The notes beneath the pieces are model-generated. The model was not told the DNA's origin. It saw nothing but the letters and a program-made list of their open reading frames with translations, and made no database searches. A program made the translations under genes and the position numbers. Below, piece by piece: positions 28,812 through 37,743 of a stretch of 64,000 bases of DNA. Location: positions 62,001 through 126,000 of the forward strand of contig CALUPO010000003.1 in assembly GCA_944322675.1 (NCBI GenBank). Direction: 5' to 3'. The stretch comes from Candidatus Gastranaerophilales bacterium (GTDB lineage Bacteria > Cyanobacteriota > Vampirovibrionia > Gastranaerophilales > Gastranaerophilaceae). The first letter of the stretch is position 1, and each line of letters begins with the position of its first letter.

Positions 28812-30725
28812 ATGAGTTTTATAGATAAAATAGTTAGTCTAATAAATACCGTAAATCGTTTTGAGGCAAGTGTTTCAAGTACTAAGACTACATATTTGGA
28901 AATTTATGAAAAAAATATACAACTTGAAAAAGAAATACTTGAACGAACAAATGAACTAGAAAAAGCCAATAAAACATTTGTAACATTACAAAATATATGG
29001 GATATGATGAATTCCGATAAGCCATTGTCAAGTGTTCTAACGAGTATAGCGGAAGGTTTAAAGGGGGAATTTGGTTATATTCATGCTTCAATTTTGAAAC
29101 TTGAAATTGATAAATTTGAAAATAAACAATTTCTTATTTCTCGTGCTATTTCAAAAAGTAAATTCGCACAAAAATTATCACAAGCCTTTGGAATAAATAT
29201 ATCTTTTAATAAATTTCAAAATAAAAAAGACGGATACATAGATAAAGCATTGTCTAATAATGAAGTTGTTCATACAACCCAATGTGTTAATTTTTTTTCA
29301 CAAATACTTCCTTCAATTTCACTTAATACCTTAGAATCTTTTTTAAAAACAACAAATGTAGAATCAATTATTATAGTTCCAATTTTACCAAATCAAGAAC
29401 AAAAAGGGATATTAATTGTCTATTCATCGAGAAGCGAAATAAAGCAAAATGAAATTAATTTTTTAAAATTATTTGCCCATCAAATAGAACAAGCAATTGT
29501 TATAGCCGGGTTATTTGAAAAAGTAAAAAAACAAGCTATCACAGATCCTTTAACGGAATTATATAATCGAAGATACTTTGAGGAGTCATTATACCGGGAA
29601 ATAGACCGTTCAAGACGTCAAAATCAACCTTTTTCAATAATATCTATTGATCTTGATTATTTAAAAAAGATTAACGACAAATATGGTCATCAATATGGAG
29701 ATTTGGCTATTAGCACTATCTCAAAAGTCATAAAAGAGAATGCCCGTTCAGTTGACATTCCATCCCGTTTTGGAGGAGAGGAGTTTAATATTCTTCTTCC
29801 ACAAGTTGACTCTGTTGGTGCAAAGTTGGCTGCAGAACGTATAAGAGTTGCCATTGCAAGTGAAAAAATTAATACAATAGGTCAAATTACCGCAAGCATT
29901 GGAGTTGTTACTTTTTTGGAAAATACGGATAATCCTGATGAATTGCTCGAACTTGCGGATCAAGCTATGTACAAAGCCAAAATAAATGGAAGAAATCAAG
30001 TTTGTGTGTCAAAAAATAAAATGCATTCAAATTGGCAAGAAATTGCTTTAAAAGCTTTTTTAGATATATTGGCATCAAAAAAATTGCCGCTACCTGATGC
30101 TTTAACCAAAAGTTTAACGGATACTTTAAATAAATCATTAATTGAAGGAAAAAATACAAATGAAACTTTATATGGTGTTGTAGATTCTATAATTCAAACT
30201 TACAATTATAATCATTTAAATGGAGAAACTAAACAAAAAGTTCAAACTGCATTACATTTTGCAAAGTTTTTGGAACTACAAAAAGAAGAAATTGATGATT
30301 TAAAAATAGCATTATTACTATATGATATAGGAAACGTAATGCTTCCTGAAGAAATATTTAATAAACCAAAACGTTTAACTTATGAAGAAAAGTTAAAAAT
30401 GCAAAAGCATCCACTTATTGCAACAAAGGAGTTACTTGAACCGCTTGGAAGTAAAATTTCTGAAATAATGCCAATAATTGAAAATCACCATGAAAATTGG
30501 GATGGGACAGGTTATCCATATAAAAAATCAGGTAAAGCAATACCAATAACTTCCCAAATTATTTTACTTGTTGATGCTTACTATGCATTGATTAATAATC
30601 GTCCTTATCGTAATGCATACTCAAAAGAAGAAGCGTTAAAAATATTAAAAAAAGATTCTAATAAAAAATGGGATTCAAAATTGGTTGATAAGTTTTTATA
30701 TATGATAGAAAATGAACAGCAATAA
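28812..30725 (+). CDS. GAF-GGDEF-HD-GYP hybrid signalling protein with degenerate HD motif
   Basis: 637 residues. A short coiled coil (20-58) leads a GAF-like sensor (60-235), a GGDEF domain (240-400) and an HD-GYP-like domain (430-625). The cyclase site is intact: DLDYLKKINDKYGH and GGEEF, with an RSVD inhibitory I-site five residues before it. In the hydrolase half the HD pair is Y504-D505 instead of His-Asp, although HHENWDGTGYP and the RPYR motif remain, so phosphodiesterase activity is doubtful. It probably makes c-di-GMP. There is no ribosome binding site; TATAAT at 28799-28804 sits 7 bases before the ATG. The next gene overlaps its end. Confidence 0.9.
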   Translation: MSFIDKIVSLINTVNRFEASVSSTKTTYLEIYEKNIQLEKEILERTNELEKANKTFVTLQNIWDMMNSDKPLSSVLTSIAEGLKGEFGYIHASILKLEIDKFENKQFLISRAISKSKFAQKLSQAFGINISFNKFQNKKDGYIDKALSNNEVVHTTQCVNFFSQILPSISLNTLESFLKTTNVESIIIVPILPNQEQKGILIVYSSRSEIKQNEINFLKLFAHQIEQAIVIAGLFEKVKKQAITDPLTELYNRRYFEESLYREIDRSRRQNQPFSIISIDLDYLKKINDKYGHQYGDLAISTISKVIKENARSVDIPSRFGGEEFNILLPQVDSVGAKLAAERIRVAIASEKINTIGQITASIGVVTFLENTDNPDELLELADQAMYKAKINGRNQVCVSKNKMHSNWQEIALKAFLDILASKKLPLPDALTKSLTDTLNKSLIEGKNTNETLYGVVDSIIQTYNYNHLNGETKQKVQTALHFAKFLELQKEEIDDLKIALLLYDIGNVMLPEEIFNKPKRLTYEEKLKMQKHPLIATKELLEPLGSKISEIMPIIENHHENWDGTGYPYKKSGKAIPITSQIILLVDAYYALINNRPYRNAYSKEEALKILKKDSNKKWDSKLVDKFLYMIENEQQ

Positions 30726-31077
30726 CAAACAAAATTATAACATAGATGACTTAGTCACTTTTTTATATCAAAATGTCACAACATATCGTGGTGCAGTAAC
30801 TATTCGTGATACAACTCAAATACGCAATAGCAGATTTGACTGTTATATAAATAGTCAAATATCAGACCCGCTTTCTTTTAGTTTATTTGAATTATCAGAT
30901 AAAGGTGAACTTCAAATTGATAATCTTCAAAAACTTATTGAAAGTGAAGCTGGCTTTTTACTTTTTATAAATCCCAAAACAGGATGGATTTTTGCAATAA
31001 AAAATACATTACAAAATAAGAAAAAACTTATAAATGGTGACAAAATACAAAATTTTAAAATCAAGATTGTAAAATGA
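30712..31077 (+). CDS. hypothetical protein overlapping the GGDEF gene
   Basis: 121 residues, start overlapping the end of the signalling gene by 14 bases, so probably translationally coupled. The middle (YRGAVTIRDTTQIRNSRFDCYIN) and the later FLLFINPKTGWIFAIKN look like a small alpha/beta fold. No family is recognised. Its position suggests a role linked to the diguanylate cyclase upstream, but this is only context. Confidence 0.65.
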   Translation: MNSNNKQNYNIDDLVTFLYQNVTTYRGAVTIRDTTQIRNSRFDCYINSQISDPLSFSLFELSDKGELQIDNLQKLIESEAGFLLFINPKTGWIFAIKNTLQNKKKLINGDKIQNFKIKIVK

Positions 31078-31121
31078 AAATAAATTACATAAGAATACTT
31101 TGTTTATAATAAAATAAATAT

Positions 31122-32507
31122 ATGGAAGAATTTGATATAAATAAATGTTGGATAAATATATTAAAAACGTTAGAAAATGATATTCCTTCATCAACTTATG
31201 AGCCTTGGATTTTACCATTGGTACCTCAATCTTATGATGAGAATGGATTTAATATATTATCCGGTCATAATCTTGCAATTCAGTTGATAAATAAAAATTA
31301 CTATGATGTAATAAAAAATGCAATATCAAAAGAGATAGGAAAAGAAACAGAGTTCAATATAATATATGATGAAAATATAAGAAGAAATTTATGCAAAGGA
31401 AAAAGAAAATCACAAATAAAACAAATTACTAAAGAAAGTTCAGATGAAGATAAATATGAAGCATTAAAACAAATGCAATCAACCGCTAATTTAAACTTAA
31501 AATATAATTTTGACAATTTTGTAGTTGGTGATAATTCTAAATTAGCTTATGTTGCATCTCAAAGTGTAGCTAAAAAGCCAGGTAAAAGTTATAATCCTTT
31601 ATTTATTTATGGAGGTGTTGGGCTTGGTAAAACACATTTAATGCAAGCTATTGGTCATTATATATTACATAAACATCCTAAAATGAAAGTAAAATATATT
31701 AAGACAGAAGATTTTATCAACGATTATATTAATTCTGTCTTTAAAGATAGCGGAAAAAATGATAAAATGAATTCATTCCGTCAAAAGTATCGTAATGTTG
31801 ATGTACTATTAATTGATGATATACAATTTATTGAAGGTAAGGAACGAACAGAGGTTGAAATTTTTAATACATTTGAAACGTTATACAATGCAGGAAAACA
31901 AATAGTTTTAACCTCAGATAGACCACCAAGTGCCATACCTAATTTATCAGATAGATTAAAAAGTCGTTTTGAATGGGGTTTAATGGCTGATATTCAAGTT
32001 CCAGATCTTGAAACACGAGCTGCAATTGTTTCTAAATTGTGTTCGACAACTAATGTGAAATTTCCAAATAATGTTATTTTTCTTCTAGCTAAAACATACA
32101 ATAAAAATATCCGTGAACTTGAGGGTGCTTTTATTAGATTAAATGCATATTGCCAGATTAATGATGCTATATTAACAGAAGAACTTGCAAATAAAGTTTT
32201 AAATTTAAAACAAACGGATAAGAAATTAACAATGAATGACATTATTGATACAGTAGCTTCATATTACGATTTAAAATCTTCTGATATTTTATCAAACATG
32301 CGAAATAGTAAAATATCACTAGCCAGGCAACTTGTAATTTATTTATGCAGAGAGTTAAATGGAGATAGTTTTTCTCATATAGCAAAAGCATTGGATAAAA
32401 AACATACAACAATTATGTATTCTTATGAAAAAATAAAAGAATTAATAAAAAATAAGCCCAATGTTGCAATAGATTTATCAAATATAAAAAATAAAATACA
32501 AAAATAA
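31122..32507 (+). CDS. dnaA: chromosomal replication initiator DnaA
   Basis: Binds the origin and opens it in an ATP-dependent way. The 461 residues have domain I (1-90), a linker, the AAA+ domain with Walker A GGVGLGKTHLMQAI and Walker B VLLIDDIQFI, an arginine-finger segment RLKSRFEWGL, and the C-terminal DNA-binding domain with KKHTTIMYSYEKI. TATAAT at 31105-31110 is 11 bases before the ATG, so the leader is very short. No cluster of TTATCCACA boxes and no dnaN is beside it, so the origin is likely elsewhere. Confidence 0.97.
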   Translation: MEEFDINKCWINILKTLENDIPSSTYEPWILPLVPQSYDENGFNILSGHNLAIQLINKNYYDVIKNAISKEIGKETEFNIIYDENIRRNLCKGKRKSQIKQITKESSDEDKYEALKQMQSTANLNLKYNFDNFVVGDNSKLAYVASQSVAKKPGKSYNPLFIYGGVGLGKTHLMQAIGHYILHKHPKMKVKYIKTEDFINDYINSVFKDSGKNDKMNSFRQKYRNVDVLLIDDIQFIEGKERTEVEIFNTFETLYNAGKQIVLTSDRPPSAIPNLSDRLKSRFEWGLMADIQVPDLETRAAIVSKLCSTTNVKFPNNVIFLLAKTYNKNIRELEGAFIRLNAYCQINDAILTEELANKVLNLKQTDKKLTMNDIIDTVASYYDLKSSDILSNMRNSKISLARQLVIYLCRELNGDSFSHIAKALDKKHTTIMYSYEKIKELIKNKPNVAIDLSNIKNKIQK

Positions 32508-32588
32508 AATATTTGCTATAAATCTTATAATTCTGTTATAATTTTCTTAAATAAAAATACAAGGGTAAAAGAGGAGACAAGAACAATT

Positions 32589-33089
32589 ATGGCAAAAGAT
32601 TGCAGTTTTGATATAGTATCTGAGTTTGACAAAATGGAACTTGTTAATGCAGTTGAACAAACAAAAAAAGAACTTTCATCAAGATTTGACTTAAAAGATT
32701 CAAAATCAGATGTTGTTTTAGAAAGTGATACTCAAATAACAATAACAACTGAAGATGATACAAAATTAAGAAATATTTTGGATATTTTACAATCAAAAAT
32801 GGTAAAGCGAAATTTATCAATAAAAATACTTGACCCTCAAGGTGTTGAAAATGCACTTGGTGGGAATGTTCGTCAAGTATTTAAACTAAAAAAAGGATTA
32901 ACACAAGAATTGGCAAAAAAAATAGTTGCTGATATAAAATCATCAAAATTAAAAGTACAAAGTTCTATTCAAGGCGAGCAGGTGCGTGTTTCAGGAAAGA
33001 GTAAAGATGATTTACAAGATGTAATAAAGTTAGTCCGCGAAAAAGAAGATGAATATAAAATACCACTTCAGTTTCAAAATTATAGATAA
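32589..33089 (+). CDS. YajQ family nucleotide-binding protein
   Basis: 166 residues matching the YajQ family over its whole length: a DIVSEFDKMELVNAVEQTKKEL start, SRFDLKDSKSDV, and the second repeat GLTQELAKKIVADIKSSKLKVQ with IQGEQVRVSGKSKDDLQ. Members bind RNA, GTP or, in Xanthomonas, c-di-GMP. The last is of interest given the GGDEF gene 2 kb upstream. A GAGGAG site lies upstream of the ATG. Confidence 0.9.
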   Translation: MAKDCSFDIVSEFDKMELVNAVEQTKKELSSRFDLKDSKSDVVLESDTQITITTEDDTKLRNILDILQSKMVKRNLSIKILDPQGVENALGGNVRQVFKLKKGLTQELAKKIVADIKSSKLKVQSSIQGEQVRVSGKSKDDLQDVIKLVREKEDEYKIPLQFQNYR

Positions 33090-33112
33090 TATATAAAATG
33101 GGGATATAAAAA

Positions 33113-34429
33113 ATGAATAAACGCCTGGTAACGTTTTGGATTATTTTTGCAATATTTGTAACTTCAATAATAACTGTTATAATAAAACCGACAAGATTGG
33201 GGCTTGATTTAGTTGGCGGTTCTCGTATTGTTTTGGAAGCACAAACAAATGATACAATTGGTACAATTACAAAAGATATGATGGATAGTTTACAATTTGC
33301 CATTGAAAATAGAGTTAATGCCATGGGTGTTGCTGAAACGCTCGTACAGCAAGTTGGCGAAAGACGTCTTCTTGTTGAAATACCAAATATAAGCGATCCT
33401 AAAAAAGCACGCGAGTTTTTAGGTGAAACAGCACAACTTGAATTTAAAAAACAAACAAAATCTTTTGATGGGTCATTTCAATGGAGTCCAACCGGCTTAA
33501 CCGGTGATGATTTAAAAAGAGCAATTTTATCAACAAATCCAAGCAATGGTGAATGGGTTGTGGGGCTTGAATTTAATGATAAAGGGTCAAAAAAATTCGC
33601 AGAAATTACCCAACAACTTGTAGGTCAGCCAATGGCAATATTTTTTAATGGTGAATTAAAATCAGCACCTGTAATACAAGAAGCTATAATTGGCGGGCAT
33701 GCTCAAATAACAGGCGGACAAGGTGGATTTAAACATGAAGAAGCTAAACAAATGGTGGATTTATTAAATGCAGGAGCTTTGCCTGTTCCTGCTAAAATAA
33801 TTCAAGAAAATACAGTTGGACCAACTTTGGGAGCTGATAGTATTAAAAAAAGTGAATTTGCAGCCATTATTGGTATTGGTCTTGTTATGTTATTTATGCT
33901 TTTATACTATCGTTTACCTGGGTTAATTGCTGATTTTGCTTTAATCGTTTATGGTTTTATTTTGTTTGCTTTATTTAAAACAATCCCTGTTACACTTACC
34001 TTAGCTGGTATCGCAGGTTTTATTTTAAGTGTTGGGATGGCCGTGGATGCAAATATTTTAATTTTTGAACGGACAAAAGAAGAATTAAAATCTGGTAAAA
34101 CCTTTTTTGCAGCAATAAATAGTGGTTTTGACCGGGCATTTACAAGTATATTTGATTCAAACATGACAACAATAATAACCTGTGCTATTTTATATATGCT
34201 TGGAACAAGTATTGTTAAAGGATTTGCAGTTACACTTGCAATTGGTGTAATCGTTTCTATGTTTACAGCTATCACTGTAACCCGTAATTTTATGCATATT
34301 TTATTTGATAAATGTAATTTAAATCATCCATTTTGGTTTGGTTTAAAAGAAAGTGATATTCCTCAAAATAAAAATAATAAAAATGATAACAATGGAAATG
34401 ATAACGCAAAATACGGATTAATCGAGTAA
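33113..34429 (+). CDS. secD: protein translocase subunit SecD
   Basis: Works with SecF to pull preproteins through SecYEG using the proton gradient. The 438 residues hold the first membrane helix (8-28), GLDLVGGSRIVLEA, a periplasmic P1 domain shorter than that of E. coli, and five C-terminal helices with AVDANILIFERTKEEL. A tail of Asn/Lys/Asp (NNKNDNNGNDN) ends it. It is 25 bases upstream of secF in the usual order. Confidence 0.96.
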   Translation: MNKRLVTFWIIFAIFVTSIITVIIKPTRLGLDLVGGSRIVLEAQTNDTIGTITKDMMDSLQFAIENRVNAMGVAETLVQQVGERRLLVEIPNISDPKKAREFLGETAQLEFKKQTKSFDGSFQWSPTGLTGDDLKRAILSTNPSNGEWVVGLEFNDKGSKKFAEITQQLVGQPMAIFFNGELKSAPVIQEAIIGGHAQITGGQGGFKHEEAKQMVDLLNAGALPVPAKIIQENTVGPTLGADSIKKSEFAAIIGIGLVMLFMLLYYRLPGLIADFALIVYGFILFALFKTIPVTLTLAGIAGFILSVGMAVDANILIFERTKEELKSGKTFFAAINSGFDRAFTSIFDSNMTTIITCAILYMLGTSIVKGFAVTLAIGVIVSMFTAITVTRNFMHILFDKCNLNHPFWFGLKESDIPQNKNNKNDNNGNDNAKYGLIE

Positions 34430-34454
34430 ACTTTTTTAAGGAGAAAAATAAATT

Positions 34455-35450
34455 ATGTTTGATATATCAAAACAAAAACAAATAATAGATGTTGTGAAAT
34501 ATCGATATGTATGGTTTATATTGTCACTGATATTGATAGTTCCAGGTATAGTTGCAATGATTTATTCATCCATTACAAATGAAAATCATTATCCTTTAAA
34601 TGTTGGTATTGATTTTACCGGAGGAACAATTTTACAGTATAAAGTTGACAAAAATATAAATAATGATGAAATTTCAAATTTGAGAAATAGTTTAGAAGAA
34701 AATGGAATACAACATCCGGTAATCCAGGTTATTCAAGATAGTAACATTAATGAAAATAAAACAAGTAATATTATTTCAATACGAACAAAGTTCATTGATG
34801 AACATAATCAAAAACAACTTGAAAATATAAAATCAATAATAAATAGTGAATTTAAACAAGGTGAACTTGTTCAGATAAGTTCAATTGGACCGACTTTGGG
34901 TAAAGAACTTTTTAAAAATTCTTTTATAGCAATGATGCTTGCATTTTTAGGTATATCAGTGTATCTTTCATTACGATTTGAACCTAAGTATGCAATTATT
35001 GCATTATATACCCTTGTTCATGATGCTATTTTTGTTATTGGAGCATTTTCACTTCTTGGTATATTTTACCATGTACAAATTGATAGTTTATTTATAACAG
35101 CATTGCTAACAGTTATAGGTTTTTCAGTTCATGATACAATTGTTGTATTTGACCGTGTTCGAGAAAATTGCAAATTCTATGGAAGAAAGTTAAGTTATGA
35201 TGATATAATAAATGCATCAGTTAACCAAACACTTGCAAGAAGTATAAATACATCTTTGACAACCGTTTTGACTCTTCTTGCATTGTATTTCTTTGGCGGC
35301 ACAACAACAAAAGATTTTGTGTTAGCTATGTTACTTGGTATAATAATTGGTACATATAGCAGTATTTTTGTGGCAGGAATGCTTCTTGCATGGCATAATG
35401 ATATTGTTAATGGAAATAAAAATAAAGTACAAAGCAGGGTTAAAAATTGA
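34455..35450 (+). CDS. secF: protein translocase subunit SecF
   Basis: Partner of SecD. The 331 residues show one N-terminal helix, GIDFTGGTILQYKV, a periplasmic loop, and a five-helix bundle with SSIGPTLGKELF and GFSVHDTIVVFDRVRE. A AAGGAG site precedes the ATG. It overlaps the next gene by four bases (TTGA). Confidence 0.96.
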   Translation: MFDISKQKQIIDVVKYRYVWFILSLILIVPGIVAMIYSSITNENHYPLNVGIDFTGGTILQYKVDKNINNDEISNLRNSLEENGIQHPVIQVIQDSNINENKTSNIISIRTKFIDEHNQKQLENIKSIINSEFKQGELVQISSIGPTLGKELFKNSFIAMMLAFLGISVYLSLRFEPKYAIIALYTLVHDAIFVIGAFSLLGIFYHVQIDSLFITALLTVIGFSVHDTIVVFDRVRENCKFYGRKLSYDDIINASVNQTLARSINTSLTTVLTLLALYFFGGTTTKDFVLAMLLGIIIGTYSSIFVAGMLLAWHNDIVNGNKNKVQSRVKN

Positions 35451-35875
35451 CAAAACAACAAGTAAACGAAAATATATCACTTGCTCAATTTGTTTCAAGT
35501 TTAAGAGAAAAATTAGGCTATTCAAAATTAGGACTTGCAAAACGTTGTAATTTAAGTGAAGAAATAGTTAATAGTATTGAATCAGGTGAGGATTTATTTT
35601 TAAGTTCAACAGTAAGACAAAAACTTGCAAAAGGACTAAAAATAACCCCCGGTGATATAAAGTTATATGAAAAAGATTTTAAAATAGAAAATCCGATTTC
35701 GTTTGAAGAAATTGAAAATATAAAGCTAAAAATATTAAATAATGAAAATAATATTTTATGTCCTAAATGTGGTAAAATATTAAATACACGTATAGCTAAA
35801 ATGTATGACTTGGAGGATAATTTAATACTTCATCCCAAAGCTAATTGTTCAAAATGTACATTTCAAATAAAATAA
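35447..35875 (+). CDS. HTH (XRE-like) protein with C-terminal zinc ribbon
   Basis: 142 residues beginning at a TTG that overlaps the secF stop (TTGA). Residues 10-62 form an XRE-type helix-turn-helix (FVSSLREKLGYSKLGLAKRC, then NLSEEIVNSIESG). The C-terminal 50 residues have CPKCG and CSKC pairs separated by about 30 residues, a zinc ribbon. The coupling to secF is unusual for a DNA-binding protein. Targets are unknown. Confidence 0.75.
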   Translation: MTKQQVNENISLAQFVSSLREKLGYSKLGLAKRCNLSEEIVNSIESGEDLFLSSTVRQKLAKGLKITPGDIKLYEKDFKIENPISFEEIENIKLKILNNENNILCPKCGKILNTRIAKMYDLEDNLILHPKANCSKCTFQIK

Positions 35876-35972
35876 TGTCAATAAATGTTAAAAAAAAATT
35901 AAAAACCTTTAAGTAAAAAGTTTCTTAAATTATAATATAATTAGATTATTAATATATAAAGGAATATAAAAA

Positions 35973-36578
35973 ATGAGTAAAAAACATAAACATCAAAATC
36001 ATGGTGAAAACCCATTTAAAGAAAGTGACAATATAAATCATGAAGAAACAAAGATAAATGATGAAAATGAAAATATTGAGGAAAATAATGAAACTAAAAA
36101 CGAACAAGTAAATGAAAATTTAGAAAGTAATAGTGACGCATTAAAAGAGAAATACGAAGCATTAAATAATCAATATATCCGCTTAGCTGCTGATTTTGAT
36201 AATTATCGCAAAAGGACAGAAGCTCAAAAAACTGAACTTATAAATATGGGACTTGAAAATGCATTATTAAAAATGATTGAAGTTCTGGATAATTTTGATC
36301 GTGCTAAAAAGACAATGGAAGGAATAAATGATTGTGAAGCTGCTTTAAAAAGTTTTGATGTTCTTTATAATCAAGTGTTTGAAAATTTAAAAAAGCTTGG
36401 ACTTGAAATAATAAGTACTGAAAATGAAAAATTTGATCCTAATTTTCATGAAGCAGTTATGCAAACTCCAAATAATGAAGTTGAAGATCAAACTATTTTA
36501 AATGAACTTCAAAAAGGATATAAATTAAAAGATAAAGTTTTAAGACCAACTTTAGTAAATGTAGCCGTAAACAATTAA
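35973..36578 (+). CDS. grpE: nucleotide exchange factor GrpE
   Basis: Releases ADP from DnaK. The 201 residues have a long acidic, disordered N-terminus (residues 1-55), the coiled-coil dimer helix with RLAADFDNYRKRTEAQK, and the C-terminal beta domain PNFHEAVMQTP...VLRPTLVNVA. An AAGGAA site precedes the start. The 97-base leader contains TATAAT-like sequence but no CIRCE element, so HrcA control is not indicated. It is followed by dnaJ after 20 bases; dnaK is not in the window. Confidence 0.95.
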   Translation: MSKKHKHQNHGENPFKESDNINHEETKINDENENIEENNETKNEQVNENLESNSDALKEKYEALNNQYIRLAADFDNYRKRTEAQKTELINMGLENALLKMIEVLDNFDRAKKTMEGINDCEAALKSFDVLYNQVFENLKKLGLEIISTENEKFDPNFHEAVMQTPNNEVEDQTILNELQKGYKLKDKVLRPTLVNVAVNN

Positions 36579-36598
36579 AATTGAAAGAATAAACGAGT

Positions 36599-37741
36599 AT
36601 GAGTGATTATTATAGTATATTAGAAATTGAAAGAAATGCTTCAAAAGACGAAATAAAAAGAGCATTTCGTAAGAAAGCGAGGCAATTACATCCTGATGTT
36701 AATAAAGCGCCTGATGCTGAGGAAAAATTTAAGGAACTTGGAAAAGCCTATGAAACTTTAGTCGATGATGATAAAAGAGCAATTTATGATAGATATGGTG
36801 AAGATGGGCTTCAAAATTCAGGTTATACAAATCAAGGACCGTTTGATTTTGGATTTGGCGGTTTAAATGACATATTTGAGTCATTTTTTGGCGGTGGTTT
36901 TGGCGGCATGGGAGGTTTTGAAGATGAAAGTCCAAATGCTCCAAGACGTGGTTCTGATTTAAGAATGAATATAAAACTTAAATTTGAAGAAGCAATTTTT
37001 GGAATTGAAAAAGAAATAAAAATTGAACATCTTGAAAAATGTGAAATGTGTCATGGAACTGGATGTAAAAATGGAACAACACCTATAGTTTGTCCAACTT
37101 GCAAAGGACATGGACGTATTCAGCAAACAACAAGAACAGCTTTAGGTAGTTTTACACAAGTTACTGTTTGTCCACATTGTAATGGTACAGGACAAAAAAT
37201 AGAACAACCTTGTCCAAAATGCCATGGTGTTGGAAGGGTTGAAACTGAAAAAACAATAAAAGTAAAAATTCCTCAAGGTGTTGATAACGGAGCAAAAATC
37301 CGAATAAGCGGTGAAGGTGATTGTGGCATCAATGGCGGCTTAAATGGTGATTTATACTTGGTTGTGTATGTTGAAGAAAGTGATAAATATATACGTGATG
37401 GGTATAATATTCATTCAAAAGTTGAAATTACAATGCCTCAAGCTGTTTTAGGTGATGAAGTAAAAGTTGAAACATTAGATGGTGAAAAACTTTTAAAAAT
37501 TCCTCCTTCAACACAATATGGAAAGGTTTTAACTTTAAAATATTATGGTGTTCCGCTTTTGGGAAGTAATAATAAGCGTGGAGATCATTTTGTACAGGTT
37601 ATTATAAAAACCCCAACACAGCTTAGTGACGAAGAAAAAAAATTATATGCTAAACTTTATGAACTTCAGTCTAAAAAACACGTACATAACGATAGTATAA
37701 TCGATAAAGTTAAGCATGTACTGGGTAGTGGTAAAGATTAA
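36599..37741 (+). CDS. dnaJ: chaperone DnaJ
   Basis: Co-chaperone of DnaK. The 380 residues contain the J domain with H31-P-D33, a Gly/Phe region ([19 protein letters not shown]), four zinc repeats ([32 protein letters not shown]) and the C-terminal substrate domains with GDLYLVVYV. It is a full type I DnaJ. It follows grpE and is two bases upstream of a beta-propeller gene. Confidence 0.97.
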   Translation: MSDYYSILEIERNASKDEIKRAFRKKARQLHPDVNKAPDAEEKFKELGKAYETLVDDDKRAIYDRYGEDGLQNSGYTNQGPFDFGFGGLNDIFESFFGGGFGGMGGFEDESPNAPRRGSDLRMNIKLKFEEAIFGIEKEIKIEHLEKCEMCHGTGCKNGTTPIVCPTCKGHGRIQQTTRTALGSFTQVTVCPHCNGTGQKIEQPCPKCHGVGRVETEKTIKVKIPQGVDNGAKIRISGEGDCGINGGLNGDLYLVVYVEESDKYIRDGYNIHSKVEITMPQAVLGDEVKVETLDGEKLLKIPPSTQYGKVLTLKYYGVPLLGSNNKRGDHFVQVIIKTPTQLSDEEKKLYAKLYELQSKKHVHNDSIIDKVKHVLGSGKD

Positions 37742-37743
37742 TT

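Noticed and set aside
31078-31121. Replication origin next to dnaA
   Set aside because: No TTATCCACA-type boxes, no AT-rich unwinding cluster distinct from background, and no dnaN beside it.
35876-35972. CIRCE heat-shock operator before grpE
   Set aside because: No TTAGCACTC-N9-GAGTGCTAA match was found in the leader.
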